Counted from the first letter of the stretch, positions 32,301-40,632 are shown. The stretch is 42,923 nt of DNA from an uncultured Collinsella sp. (GCA_900549085.1 URMO01000008.1:1-42923); one strand, 5' to 3'. Notes: generated by a model not told the origin, from the sequence alone. Translations and numbers: made by a program.

Positions 32301-35300
32301 TACATCGACCCCAACAACTACACCGGTTACAACATCGACGGTCTGCGTAGCGCCGACGTCGTGTTTGAGCTGTCGCGCGATGGCAAGACCGAGTATTACC
32401 AGCCCAGTAAGTCGGTGCAGGTTGCTTGGGACGAGGCTCGTGTGCAGCAGATGCTCGACGATGCCGCCGAGCAGGTTGCCATCGGTTACGCTGCGGGCGA
32501 TTCGGCCGAGTCCGTTACGTCCAACCTCACGCTTCCGTACCGCGCAGGCTCCAAGAGCAAGTTCGAGGTTAGCTGGAAGAGCTCCGACGGCGATGTCATT
32601 TGGCCGTCCGGTTATGGCTGGGACGACTACACCGGCAAGGTGACGCGCGTTTCGAGCGATCGCACCGTAACGCTGACCGCGACCGTTTCGTTTGTGAGCG
32701 GTGGCCCGTCTGACGTTAAGGGCGCGCACGACTTCACGGTGACCGTCAAGGGCGATCCCGAGAAGGTCGCCGCCGACAAGAAGGCGCTGCAGGAGAAGGT
32801 CGATGCGGCCTTTACCTACGACAATATCAAGTACTTCGGCACTGACGCGGTCGCCAACAAGGATGGCCTGACCGCCGACCTGCAGATGCCGCGCACGAGC
32901 ACGCTTAATATCGACGGCAAGTATTACGAGGTCAAGTACTCTGCCAGCACCGATGACATTACGTTCAACGGCTACAAGGGCACGGTCTACCAGCCGCTGC
33001 CCGGAGCCAAGGCGGCGAAGACCAAGATCACCCTCACGGTGACCGATAAGTCCAACGCCGAGGTCACGGCAAGCAAGACCCTCGACTTCGCGATTGCCCC
33101 GCAGAATAAGGACGAGCTCGATGCCGAGCTGTCCCTTATGGAAAAGGCGAAGGCCGGCTATGCTGCCGCCATTCTGAATGGCCAGGAAGCCAATGCCGTT
33201 TCGGCCGACATGCACGCGTTCCAGAAGGCTTATCTTGATGCCGACGGCAACCTTGCCTGGAGCTACAACAAGGCAACGACCGATTCGACGTCCCCCGGCA
33301 TTGTTCCGGTTGACCTACCTGGCTATGATGCGATGTCCGGACAGGACTGGCGTCTGTTTAAGTCGAGCAACAGCTCTATTGTCTCCGCAGAGAACCTGAA
33401 GGTCACGCAGCCGCAGTACAACACGAAGGTTGTCGTTTCCTCGCGCCTGACGAGCGAGAAGTACGCTCGCTATGCCGAGCGCTATCCCGACAATGCCACG
33501 TATGCCAAGCTTGCCAACCAAGATGTTTCGGCAACGTTGACGGTCGTGGGCACGAGTGGTCAAAACAGCCCCGAGGTCACAGCGACGTGCTCGGTTATTG
33601 GCGTCGACGCTAAGGGCAAGCAGCAGACGTGGGCTGCCGCTTCGCAGTACACGCTCAAGAACGGCTCGACTGCTGCCGATCTTTCCGAGGAGCTCTTTAA
33701 GCAGGCCGGCCTCAAGGCCGACTATGACCCCAACGGCTCTTGGGGTTGGGTGCTCAATTCCATTACGTCGCCTTTCGATGCCGATCGCACCCTTGCATAC
33801 GACCATGCTACGGGCGCCTATTGGCAGCTGTTTATCAATGGTGTTGCGGCGTCGGTTGGCGCTGGCAGCTACCCCCTCGAGGCGGACGACTCTGTCGTCT
33901 GGTGCTACTCGAAGTACGGCGACGCTGCACCCACCGACCGGCTTTCGGTAAGCTGCACCGTTGTCGGTCAGGACGCTTCGGGTGCTCAGCAGACGTGGGC
34001 GCAGCCTACGACTGCACTGGTGGAAGAGGGCGCAACTGCCGCCGATCTTTCCGAGCAGGTCTTTAAGCAGGCCGGTATTGGCGCCGACGTCCAAACCGGT
34101 TCGTATGGTTGGTTCCTCAATTCGCTGACTTCCCCGTTCAATAAGAGCGTGAAACTATCGACCGTGCAGGTAAACGAAAGCACCTGGAAGTCCTGGCAGT
34201 TCTTCGTTAACGGCAAGATGGCCAATGTCGGCGCCGGCAACTACACGCTCAAGGCCGGCGATGAGATTGCCTGGGTCTATGGTTCCGATGGCACCATGCC
34301 CGGTCAGGTTGCTGTCTCGATGGAGATCATCGGTAAGAAGGACGATAAGGCACAGCGCTGGACCGATCCTTCGACGCAGGTGTTTGTTGAGGGCACGACG
34401 ATCAAGGACGCCACTGCCGCCTACTTTGATGCCTTGGGCATCAAGTCCGAGATGTACGATCAGCTGGGCTTCTGGGGCGTTCACAGCCTTGTCTCTCCGC
34501 TTGACGGCACTAAGTTGGCCGGCGCTTGGTCGTACTTTGTTAACGGTGTTCCCGGTTCTCAGCTCGATAGTGACTACGTGCTCAAGTCGCATGACGAGAT
34601 CGTCTGGGCTTATGCTGCCGGCGGTACGGTGCCTAATCCCGACGAGGTCGTAGTCAATCCGAGCGCCCCGCGTCCGACCGATTGGAAGTCCGATTGGGAT
34701 GGCAAGTCCAATGCGGCGGTCGAGAACGTTTCGACGCCTACGGGTGCGCTAGCGAGCTCTTGGACGTTCGATTGGAAGGCGTATTCTGGTTCGGCGTATC
34801 CCAACGCGAGTGAACCTATCGTCGTGAACGGCTACGTATACCTCGCCGTCAACAAGCGTTTGCTAAAGATTGACGCCAAGTCGGGCGAGGTCCGTGCCGA
34901 GTCGAATCTTAAGAAAGCGGTCGGTTACACCTCGCGCCCGATTTATGCGAGCGGTTTGGTTATCGTTCCGCTTGACGGCGGTGCGGTCCAGGCCCTGACG
35001 GCTGACGCGCTCACAACGGTTTGGGTCACTGACTCCGTGAGCGGGATTGCCCAGTCGAATTCTCAGCTGACGGTTGATGGCAATTACCTCTATGTCGGCA
35101 CCGTTGATGTCGACTATGGAAAGGGTACGTACAATAACGGTCATCTGACGCGTATTAACATCCTGACCGGCGCTGTTTCTTGGCAGCATGTCAATGCCGA
35201 CGAGGGTTATTACTGGACGGGCGCGACGGTGGGCGATGACTTTGTCTTGGTTCCCACCAGTGCCGGTACCGTCGAGATGCTCAGCAAGTCTTCGGGCGAT

Positions 35301-36527
35301 GTGCTCGGAAAGGTTTCGGTTGGTGCTGTTGTCAACTCCACCTGCGTGCTTTCGGCTGACGGCAGCCATGCCTATCTAATCTCGCGCGACGGCAAGCTGC
35401 ACGTCTTGGCGATTTCTGATGGCGACTCACGCGATGCGGATGCCGCTTCGCGTATTACCGAGGAGCGTGTGGTCGACCTTGGCCTTACGGGATGTGCATG
35501 CGTGCCTACGACGACGTATGATGGCAAGCTGATTGTTGGCGGCGAGGTTGCTGGCGGCTCTGCGCTGGCGATTATTGATCCGGCCAACAATTTTGCCAAG
35601 ACGCTGGTTTCGTCTGCTGATGGCACTGCGCTTCCTGCTGGCGGCATCAAGGGCGCTCCGCTCGTGAGTGTCCAGGGCGAAGACGCGTATGTCTACTTCA
35701 CGGTTAACTACGGCGAGAGCCCTGATTTCGTTAACTACACCTCAGGCGGTGGCGTATATCGTTACAAGTTGGGTGACGCTGAGGCTTCTGGTGTGTTTAG
35801 CGCAACGGGCCACTACAACTTCTGTGACTCGCCAATCGCTTGTGATGCCCAGGGCAACTTGTACTACATCAACGACTCTGGCACGCTGTTCAAACTGAAT
35901 GCTGGCGTTAAGGTTTCGTTTAGCGCCGGCGAGGGGTCCAAGGTCGTTTTTCAGACTACGGCCGCCAACGGCTCTATCGCCAAGCCTGCCGATCCGACGC
36001 GCGAAGGCTACACCTTCGCGGGTTGGTATACCGACGAGGCTTGTACGGAGGCATATGACTTTAGCGTTGCGGTGACGGCTGATATGACGCTGTATGCCAA
36101 GTGGATCAAGAATGCTGTTAACCCTGGTGGTAACGGTGGCTCTGGCTCCGCTGGCGGCAACGGCGGTTCGGGTAATGCCGGTGCTGGTTCTGGCTCCGGT
36201 AACGGCACAAACGGCCAGCAGGCTGGCGGTGCTGTTGCTCCGGGTAAGAAGCCGGTGTCGTCTACCACGACTACGACCGAGACCAAGGACGATAAGGATT
36301 CCAAGAAGAAATCCGATAAGTCCGGCAAGAAGGACAAGAAGTCCAGCAAGAAGGATGACAAGTCCGGCAAGTCCGACACGGGCTCGTCTGCATCGACCAC
36401 TGCCAAGAAGTCCGCTGCGGCTCCCTCGCAGGAGTCTGGCTTCAATCCGATCGCCATTGCTGGCGTGGCGGCCGGCGTGATCGGTCTCGCCGTCATCGGC
36501 GTGTTCGTGTTTACCAAGCGTCGGTAG
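29322..36527 (+). CDS. Giant surface protein with Ig-like stalk, three transcobalamin-like DUF4430 domains and a beta-propeller
   Basis: 2,401-residue exported protein under a cobalamin riboswitch. From ATG 29322: signal peptide (about 1-47), Ala/Gly/Thr-rich linker, and seven Ig-like repeats of about 100 residues (about 144-915), each ending in a TLTVTDALxGKYIKV-type strand. A beta-sandwich region follows (915-1415), then three 122-residue DUF4430 repeats (about 1418-1766) with the W-x-x-FVNG and DEIVWxY hallmarks. A PQQ-like beta-propeller (1785-2196), an InlB-type repeat with FAGWYTDEAC and LYAKW (2197-2265), a Lys/Ser/Gly linker and a membrane anchor ending TKRR complete it. No LPxTG is present. 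DUF4430 equals the transcobalamin C-terminal fold, so corrinoid binding is inferred. AGGAG precedes 29322; in-frame ATG 29241 is an alternative start. Confidence 0.85.
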   Translation: MDMFEDERQRASWRRHGAIARGVAKRGLVAFLAFAMAFGTTPAQLWAEGAEGIAEAVTQAATGGEGAAADDGTAAADTGANDAAVEDGTGTSDAAAGQGTTSGAAKGDDAAGDAADSGSSTAMPAVASEQGEPKAAAASATTLSSVARVCIQDTKDENYSYSTKSGALNAGDTLWANMYDKDEDDYYSSAYSVSNPGTWTYTWLAGTTRASSNVADYTEVVGHEQSLTVTDAMVGKYFICKVTADGKDYYGPSVSDGSGINANFIPGPVLGAGQMELSSVKLSSDTPSIGDTLTATPYKDWSSPAGSDAKVTYTWSASTSQSSGFTKIEGATGASLTVTDDLEGKYIKVEATAGVNTVSKTTSSKVKQAGAVEISAVSIINTKDNTSVFAVGDTAKARAKEKGGAYGAFVDASKLNYQWQCSGTKSGTYTDIAGATGETLELTDALGGKYLKCKVSSKIGSSSLTNSTGALVAAAGSINVTSVTMSPTSGKVEVGSTITATAKAGSTDVTTDSHVTWQWYKGTSNYASSCNTPIEDETGNTLTVTAALKGYYVVAKANGGYGEQKPYYAAGPVSVAGQVELYDVQFEGSPATNGVHVGDTLKTKVRKKDGSNYHYIDRTDNVTYQWQYANSSSSYDSAYTDIPGAIEATYVVDAAYTGKYLRVKVTSENTVSSTQKKSSYGGTQSVAPLGPVTLKGQYKLAGIELADKNVTLSVGSKITPSVQVPGSWSGSTKDVPDDAELTMAWYAKGEGDADWTELTDGIDTTDGSLTISDALVGKRIKVTANALDNTVEWVSPDSVTAAGEYSLLRVTTTPQINSDSTHLVSGDSVKATAQAKRADGSTTNGIDVTTQATVAWYAADDAKAPEADWTLLSDMSGATATVSASAAGKYLKAVATSGSSTVELVSANKVIAAGSLEAAAQKLTDANKQIVVDYSAKGGNVNDALKAQLADLGFTDIDVKVSEGGVAFNEEDDKATVGISDAQGKTNGDVTFFYIDPNNYTGYNIDGLRSADVVFELSRDGKTEYYQPSKSVQVAWDEARVQQMLDDAAEQVAIGYAAGDSAESVTSNLTLPYRAGSKSKFEVSWKSSDGDVIWPSGYGWDDYTGKVTRVSSDRTVTLTATVSFVSGGPSDVKGAHDFTVTVKGDPEKVAADKKALQEKVDAAFTYDNIKYFGTDAVANKDGLTADLQMPRTSTLNIDGKYYEVKYSASTDDITFNGYKGTVYQPLPGAKAAKTKITLTVTDKSNAEVTASKTLDFAIAPQNKDELDAELSLMEKAKAGYAAAILNGQEANAVSADMHAFQKAYLDADGNLAWSYNKATTDSTSPGIVPVDLPGYDAMSGQDWRLFKSSNSSIVSAENLKVTQPQYNTKVVVSSRLTSEKYARYAERYPDNATYAKLANQDVSATLTVVGTSGQNSPEVTATCSVIGVDAKGKQQTWAAASQYTLKNGSTAADLSEELFKQAGLKADYDPNGSWGWVLNSITSPFDADRTLAYDHATGAYWQLFINGVAASVGAGSYPLEADDSVVWCYSKYGDAAPTDRLSVSCTVVGQDASGAQQTWAQPTTALVEEGATAADLSEQVFKQAGIGADVQTGSYGWFLNSLTSPFNKSVKLSTVQVNESTWKSWQFFVNGKMANVGAGNYTLKAGDEIAWVYGSDGTMPGQVAVSMEIIGKKDDKAQRWTDPSTQVFVEGTTIKDATAAYFDALGIKSEMYDQLGFWGVHSLVSPLDGTKLAGAWSYFVNGVPGSQLDSDYVLKSHDEIVWAYAAGGTVPNPDEVVVNPSAPRPTDWKSDWDGKSNAAVENVSTPTGALASSWTFDWKAYSGSAYPNASEPIVVNGYVYLAVNKRLLKIDAKSGEVRAESNLKKAVGYTSRPIYASGLVIVPLDGGAVQALTADALTTVWVTDSVSGIAQSNSQLTVDGNYLYVGTVDVDYGKGTYNNGHLTRINILTGAVSWQHVNADEGYYWTGATVGDDFVLVPTSAGTVEMLSKSSGDVLGKVSVGAVVNSTCVLSADGSHAYLISRDGKLHVLAISDGDSRDADAASRITEERVVDLGLTGCACVPTTTYDGKLIVGGEVAGGSALAIIDPANNFAKTLVSSADGTALPAGGIKGAPLVSVQGEDAYVYFTVNYGESPDFVNYTSGGGVYRYKLGDAEASGVFSATGHYNFCDSPIACDAQGNLYYINDSGTLFKLNAGVKVSFSAGEGSKVVFQTTAANGSIAKPADPTREGYTFAGWYTDEACTEAYDFSVAVTADMTLYAKWIKNAVNPGGNGGSGSAGGNGGSGNAGAGSGSGNGTNGQQAGGAVAPGKKPVSSTTTTTETKDDKDSKKKSDKSGKKDKKSSKKDDKSGKSDTGSSASTTAKKSAAAPSQESGFNPIAIAGVAAGVIGLAVIGVFVFTKRR

Positions 36528-37397
36528 GTGAGGGCTGTGTCCAATAAACCTCAGGACGCCGGCTCCAAGCAGCCCGATTCGTCGTTCATCCAGCTCGACG
36601 ATGGAAAGCAAAAGGGCGCCGCTTCGGCGGCGTCTGCCCCTCGGCGCAAGGCGCTTGTTGGTGCCCTGACGGCCGGCTGCATCGTCTTGATCGTTGTGTC
36701 GCTGGGTTTTGTCTATCCCTCTGCCGGCAGTGCATGGTCCATCGATTGGATCGTTCAGGCTGTGACAGGGGAGAGCGTCGTTGCCAAGGACGCATCGGTT
36801 TCCGGCTCGACTACCGTTTCGGGCAAGGCTGCGCCCAAGGACTCCAACTCTTCGGACAATGCGAAGGACGGGTCGAAGGACTCCAAAAAGGATTCGAAGG
36901 AGAAGAAGTCCGAAGACAAGGGCGGCAAGACGTCCAACAACGCGTCTGCTGGACAGGGCTCTGAATCCGCCGGTGGATCGAGTTCTTCTGACGGCTCTTC
37001 TTCGGGCGGCGGCTCGGTGTCTGGCGGTGGGTCTGCATCCAACAGTGGCGGCGCCTCTGCGGGCAATCAGGGCGGCTCGCAGCAGTCTGGCTACGTCACG
37101 GTGACGGTTGCGGTCACATCGAGCGCCGTGGGCAATCCTGTGTCTTCTGGTGGCACCTTCACCTTTAACGAGGGCGCAACTGCCTACGATGCCCTGTGCG
37201 CCTTGGGCCTTTCCGTGAATGCGCATGGCTCGTCGTACGGCACGTATGTCGCCGCTATCGGCGGTTTGGCCGAGAAGGAGCATGGTGGCACGAGCGGCTG
37301 GATGTACTCCGTTAACGGTGTGGCGCCCAACACGGCGTGCAGCAACTACGTCCTATCTAACGGCGACAGCGTAGTCTGGTATTACGTAACGGGCTAG
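36528..37397 (+). CDS. Membrane-anchored DUF4430 (transcobalamin-like) protein
   Basis: 289-residue protein that starts immediately after the stop of the giant protein and so shares its riboswitch-controlled transcript. It has a short cytoplasmic N-terminus and one membrane helix (about 42-66). A 100-residue Ser/Lys/Gly tether (about 90-190) leads to a single C-terminal DUF4430 domain (190-289) with GATAYDAL, GTSGWMYSVNG and GDSVVWYYV. The anchor is N-terminal, opposite to its partner. GTG 36528 or GTG 36537 may be the start; the AGGTGAGG ribosome-like sequence spans the first. A likely job is to pass a corrinoid from the outer layer toward a membrane transporter, but no transporter is in the window. 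The domain call is strong, the role inferred. Confidence 0.83.
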   Translation: MRAVSNKPQDAGSKQPDSSFIQLDDGKQKGAASAASAPRRKALVGALTAGCIVLIVVSLGFVYPSAGSAWSIDWIVQAVTGESVVAKDASVSGSTTVSGKAAPKDSNSSDNAKDGSKDSKKDSKEKKSEDKGGKTSNNASAGQGSESAGGSSSSDGSSSGGGSVSGGGSASNSGGASAGNQGGSQQSGYVTVTVAVTSSAVGNPVSSGGTFTFNEGATAYDALCALGLSVNAHGSSYGTYVAAIGGLAEKEHGGTSGWMYSVNGVAPNTACSNYVLSNGDSVVWYYVTG

Positions 37398-37417
37398 ATA
37401 CCTCGACATAACGCGCC

Positions 37418-37457
37418 AAACGGGCGGTTCGGACAAACATCCGGGCCGCCCGTTTTT
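37418..37457 (+). terminator. Terminator of the riboswitch/DUF4430 operon
   Basis: AAACGGGCGG (37418-37427) pairs with CCGCCCGTTT (37446-37455) with an inner CGGA/TCCG helix, followed by more T. Confidence 0.88.
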
Positions 37458-37495
37458 CATGCGAATGGAACTGGGCCGCCGGGTCTCTTGGCAAA

Positions 37496-37530
37496 CAAAA
37501 AACCGGTTGGAACGAGAATTCCAACCGGTT
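37496..37530 (-). terminator. Terminator of the first gtrA-like gene
   Basis: AACCGGTTGGAA (37501-37512) and TTCCAACCGGTT (37519-37530) form a perfect 12-bp stem; the minus-strand read-out ends in TTTTTTG. Confidence 0.9.
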
Positions 37531-37556
37531 ATACCTTTAAGCAAATGTCGAACAAA

Positions 37557-37964
37557 CTACGACTGCGCGCCCTCGAGGAAGAAGCGACGGCTAAAGTAGT
37601 TGTACCAGGTGACCAGGAACGTGGCGATGGCCTTCATGGCCTGGTAGCCGATGCTCAAAAACGTGACGCCCACAAACATGTACAGATCGTTGAGACCCAG
37701 GCCAATCACCGACAGGATGGTGAAGATCGTAAACTCGCGCTTGCGGCTCATGCCCTCGCGATGGTCGAACACGTACTTCATGCTGAGCCAGTAGTTGACC
37801 ACGACGGACGTGATAAACGAGATCGTGGTGCTCATCAAAAAGTCGAGATGGAACAGCTCGACGAGTGCAATGAGCATACCCCAGTCGATGCCAAAGGAGA
37901 TAAGACCCACGACAGCGAACTTGAGGAACTGCTTGGTATGAGGTTGTGCCAGTGCCTTGCGCAC
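37557..37964 (-). CDS. GtrA-family membrane protein
   Basis: 135-residue protein with four predicted membrane helices: FLKFAVVGLISFGIDWGMLIALV, ISFITSVVVNYWLSMKYVF, FTIFTILSVIGLGLNDLYMF and AIATFLVTWYNYFSRRFF. These are the GtrA/DPMS family landmarks, including the FxxVGxxSFxID start and the NYxxxxKYVF motif. Family members help move lipid-linked sugars across the membrane or tether glycosyltransferases, and no glycosyltransferase is adjacent. GTG 37964 is the likely start; its ribosome site is weak. It is a diverged paralogue of the gene at 38184 in the same orientation. Confidence 0.88.
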   Translation of the reverse strand: MRKALAQPHTKQFLKFAVVGLISFGIDWGMLIALVELFHLDFLMSTTISFITSVVVNYWLSMKYVFDHREGMSRKREFTIFTILSVIGLGLNDLYMFVGVTFLSIGYQAMKAIATFLVTWYNYFSRRFFLEGAQS

Positions 37965-38115
37965 GTAATCACATCCAATGCGTTGACGAATCGAGCAGAG
38001 GATACTTTAGAGCTTTTGCAAGGGAAACGTAAGGGCTTTGCCAAGAACTATACGAACTCGCCAAATATTCAAGAGGTAATCCGCAAACGTTGCAAATCTT
38101 CCCGTAAACGAGCAA

Positions 38116-38159
38116 GGCCCACGAACAACGCAGTGCTCGACGTGCATCATCCGTGGGCC
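38116..38159 (-). terminator. Terminator-like hairpin after the second gtrA-like gene
   Basis: GGCCCACG (38116-38123) and CGTGGGCC (38152-38159) form an 8-bp stem with a 28-base loop; the minus-strand read-out is followed by TTGCTCGTTT. Confidence 0.5.
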
Positions 38160-38183
38160 CCGTAACTGTGCGGGAAAGTCGAG

Positions 38184-38579
38184 CTACTTGGTCTCGTCGC
38201 CCTCCAGGAAGATCTTTCGGGTCACAAAGTTGTAGACCATAACAAGCGCGGTGGCGCAAATCTTGGCGATATTGGCCTCGAGCCCCAGGCCGGCGTTGAG
38301 CGCCAGCACGATACCGTCGTTGAGCGCCAAGCCGATTACGGACAGCACGACAAAGATAATGAACTCGCGGCGGCGGCTCATGCCCTCCTTGTGCGCAAAC
38401 ACGTACTTCATGCTCGCGACGTAGTTAAAGATGAGCGAGACGATAAAGCCGCTGGTATTGGCGATCAGGATATTGAGGCACAGACCGTAGTGGAGCAGAT
38501 TCATGATGCCAAAGTCGATGACCGTGGCGACGACGCCGACGACGCCAAACTTCATGATCTGCGCAAGGAGCTTTTGCAT
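38184..38579 (-). CDS. GtrA-family membrane protein, paralogue of the neighbour
   Basis: 131-residue four-helix protein beginning MQKLLAQIMKFGVVGVVATVIDF, with FNYVASMKYVFAHKEGMSRRREF and the terminal VYNFVTRKIFLEG that match its neighbour's motifs. ATG 38579 is preferred because AGGCAGG lies just upstream and the GtrA family start falls there; the frame is open to 38642, but those residues are not family-like. The gene lies between fbp and the other gtrA-like gene, all on the minus strand. The role in surface polysaccharide or lipid-sugar flipping is known only from the family. Confidence 0.87.
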   Translation of the reverse strand: MQKLLAQIMKFGVVGVVATVIDFGIMNLLHYGLCLNILIANTSGFIVSLIFNYVASMKYVFAHKEGMSRRREFIIFVVLSVIGLALNDGIVLALNAGLGLEANIAKICATALVMVYNFVTRKIFLEGDETK

Positions 38580-38657
38580 GGTACCTGCCTTAGGGTGGCG
38601 CCGGAGCGCCGCGGGGATGACAAACTCAGCAAGTTTAGCCAATCCCCGCGGGTGGAG

Positions 38658-40574
38658 CTAGACGCGCTCTTCGATAGCACCGTTTCTATATGCATCGAGC
38701 AGCTGGCGTAGGTCCTGGATTTGGCTGCGAATCTTGGCGCCAGTGTCGGTATCGCTGACCATGCGGCGGCGGTCGGCCTCGTCAAAGCGGTTGGTCTCGC
38801 TTTCGATGTCCACGTTGCGGGTGAGCGCCTCGGCAACGGTGGTAAAGGCCCGGTGCGACTTAAGGCGGCATCCGCGTGAGCTCGAGATAAGCGTGTAGCC
38901 GGCGATGCCCGTCTTGGGATGGTAGGCGCGGCAGAAGCCGCCATCGATGACCAGCAGCTTGCCCTCGGCTCGGATAGGCTGCTCGCCCTTGGTCGTCTTG
39001 ACGGGTGTGTGGCCGTTGATGATGTGGCCGGTCGGTGAACATGCCATGGGGGCAACGCTGAACTCGCGCATGATGTCGTCGCAGACCGAGGGCGACTTGG
39101 TAAGCGTGAAGTACGGGTCCATCGGCTCGGCCCAGGTGCTCTTATCGGCGATATAGGCGCGCTCAAAGGTACGCACCAGGCGTCCGCTGGCGGGTGAGTT
39201 AAAGCCGATCCACAGGTACCACATCCAGTCGAGGGCGTCGCGGTCGCCCACGCGCCAGGCGCGGCGGGCGATGCGGTCGCAAAAATCGAGATAATCACGG
39301 CCGGCGTGCCAGGTACCCAGGCAGTTCATGCTGCTAAAGGTGCCGTCTTCGTTGAGCGGCACGCAGCCATGGAACAGCAGGTTGCCGTTGGTGACCTTGT
39401 ACATCGAGCCGTGGGTGTAGAGAAAATCGATATGGCGATGCAGGTGATCGGCGGTGACAAACTCGGACACGAGCTTGTCGATGATGTGTTGCTCCTGGGG
39501 CGTGAGCGTGTAGGGGTCCGCCGGATCGACGGTGGGGAAGTCGTTGGTCGTGAGCGGCCATACGCTGCCGTCGGCGAGGGTGACCGTGCCGGCGTCGTGA
39601 TCGATCTTGTCGAGCAGCAGGCGGTCTGCCATGTCGAACTCGGGGTGGCGCTGGATAATCTGGCCCTCGAGTTTAAAGAGCAGCACGTTGATGGCTTTGA
39701 TCAGCGGGCTGATGGTCTCGCCGGCGGTATAGGTGGCGTCGGCGAAGGCGACAAGCTCGCGCAGCGAGATGCCGTAATCGTTCTCGAGAATCTCGTAGTT
39801 GTCGTAGCGCAGGTTGTTGCGCAGTACCGTGGCGATGCAGGCGGGCTCGCCGGCAGCGGCGCCCATCCACAGCAGGTCGTGGTTGCCCCATTGAATGTCG
39901 AGCGAATGATAGGTGAGCAGGCGGTCCATAATCTTGGCCGCACCGCCGCCACGGTCGAAGATGTCGCCCACCAAGTGCAGGTGGTCGACGGCGAGGCGCT
40001 TGATGAGTGAGGCGAGCGACTCGATAAAGTCGTCGGCGCTGGCGGTCTCCAAGATGGATTCGATAATGCGCTCGTGATAACGCACACGGTAGTTGTTCTC
40101 ATCCGGATGCGTGTGCAGCAACTCGTCGATGATGTAGGCGTAATCACGCGGGATGGCCTTACGCACCTTGGAGCGGGTGTAGCGACTCGAAAGCGAGCGG
40201 GCAACCACAATGAGCTGGTCGAGCATGGTCTTGTACCAGGTGGGCGAGTCCTCGCGCCGGCTGCGGACAAGATCGATCTTCTCGCGCGGATAGTAGATGA
40301 GCGTGCACAGCTCGCCCTTTTCGTCAAAGGAGAGCGTGTCGCCAAAGATCTCGTCGACATGCTCGCGCACAACACCCGAGCAGTTGTTGAGGATGTGCAT
40401 AAAGGCTTCGTACTCGCCATGCACATCGCTCATAAAATGCTCGGTGCCCTTGGGCAGGTTGAGGATGGCCGAGAGGTTGATGATCTCGGTGAATGCGGAT
40501 TGCTCGGTGGGGAACTGTCTCGACAGCAGGCGCAGATACTTGAAGTTTTGCGGATTGCGATCGAATGCGACCAT
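38658..40574 (-). CDS. fbp: Fructose-1,6-bisphosphatase, class III
   Basis: 638-residue metal-dependent phosphatase of gluconeogenesis converting fructose-1,6-bisphosphate to fructose-6-phosphate. The class III (Bacillus subtilis Fbp) type is recognised by calcineurin-like motifs: SDVHGEY (D50, H52), GDIFDRGGGA (D204, D207, R208) and GNHDLLWMG (N231, H232, D233), plus a C-terminal HxH-type region around INGHTPVKT. Length is normal for the class. ATG 40574 follows GGAAGG. An unusually neat dyad, ACTGATAAA/TTTATCAGT, lies 28-58 bases upstream and encloses a TTGACG -35-like box, suggesting transcriptional control, presumably by carbon source. Confidence 0.95.
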   Translation of the reverse strand: MVAFDRNPQNFKYLRLLSRQFPTEQSAFTEIINLSAILNLPKGTEHFMSDVHGEYEAFMHILNNCSGVVREHVDEIFGDTLSFDEKGELCTLIYYPREKIDLVRSRREDSPTWYKTMLDQLIVVARSLSSRYTRSKVRKAIPRDYAYIIDELLHTHPDENNYRVRYHERIIESILETASADDFIESLASLIKRLAVDHLHLVGDIFDRGGGAAKIMDRLLTYHSLDIQWGNHDLLWMGAAAGEPACIATVLRNNLRYDNYEILENDYGISLRELVAFADATYTAGETISPLIKAINVLLFKLEGQIIQRHPEFDMADRLLLDKIDHDAGTVTLADGSVWPLTTNDFPTVDPADPYTLTPQEQHIIDKLVSEFVTADHLHRHIDFLYTHGSMYKVTNGNLLFHGCVPLNEDGTFSSMNCLGTWHAGRDYLDFCDRIARRAWRVGDRDALDWMWYLWIGFNSPASGRLVRTFERAYIADKSTWAEPMDPYFTLTKSPSVCDDIMREFSVAPMACSPTGHIINGHTPVKTTKGEQPIRAEGKLLVIDGGFCRAYHPKTGIAGYTLISSSRGCRLKSHRAFTTVAEALTRNVDIESETNRFDEADRRRMVSDTDTGAKIRSQIQDLRQLLDAYRNGAIEERV

Positions 40575-40601
40575 GAGGCACCTTCCGATGTGGTTGGTAA
40601 A

Positions 40602-40632
40602 ACTGATAAAACAGCGTCAAGCGTTTATCAGT
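40602..40632 (-). promoter_or_regulatory. Dyad ACTGATAAA-N13-TTTATCAGT upstream of fbp
   Basis: Perfect 9-bp inverted half-sites at 40602-40610 and 40624-40632 flank a minus-strand TTGACG (plus 40615-40620). The -10 is not clear. The position fits an operator over the fbp promoter. Confidence 0.5.

Noticed and set aside
31467..33215. 582-codon minus-strand open frame within the giant surface protein
   Set aside because: It is a shadow of the repetitive GC-rich coding strand and has no start signals.
36240..36527. Sortase motif in the giant surface protein
   Set aside because: No LPxTG or LAxTG precedes the C-terminal helix; the protein ends in a membrane helix and TKRR only.
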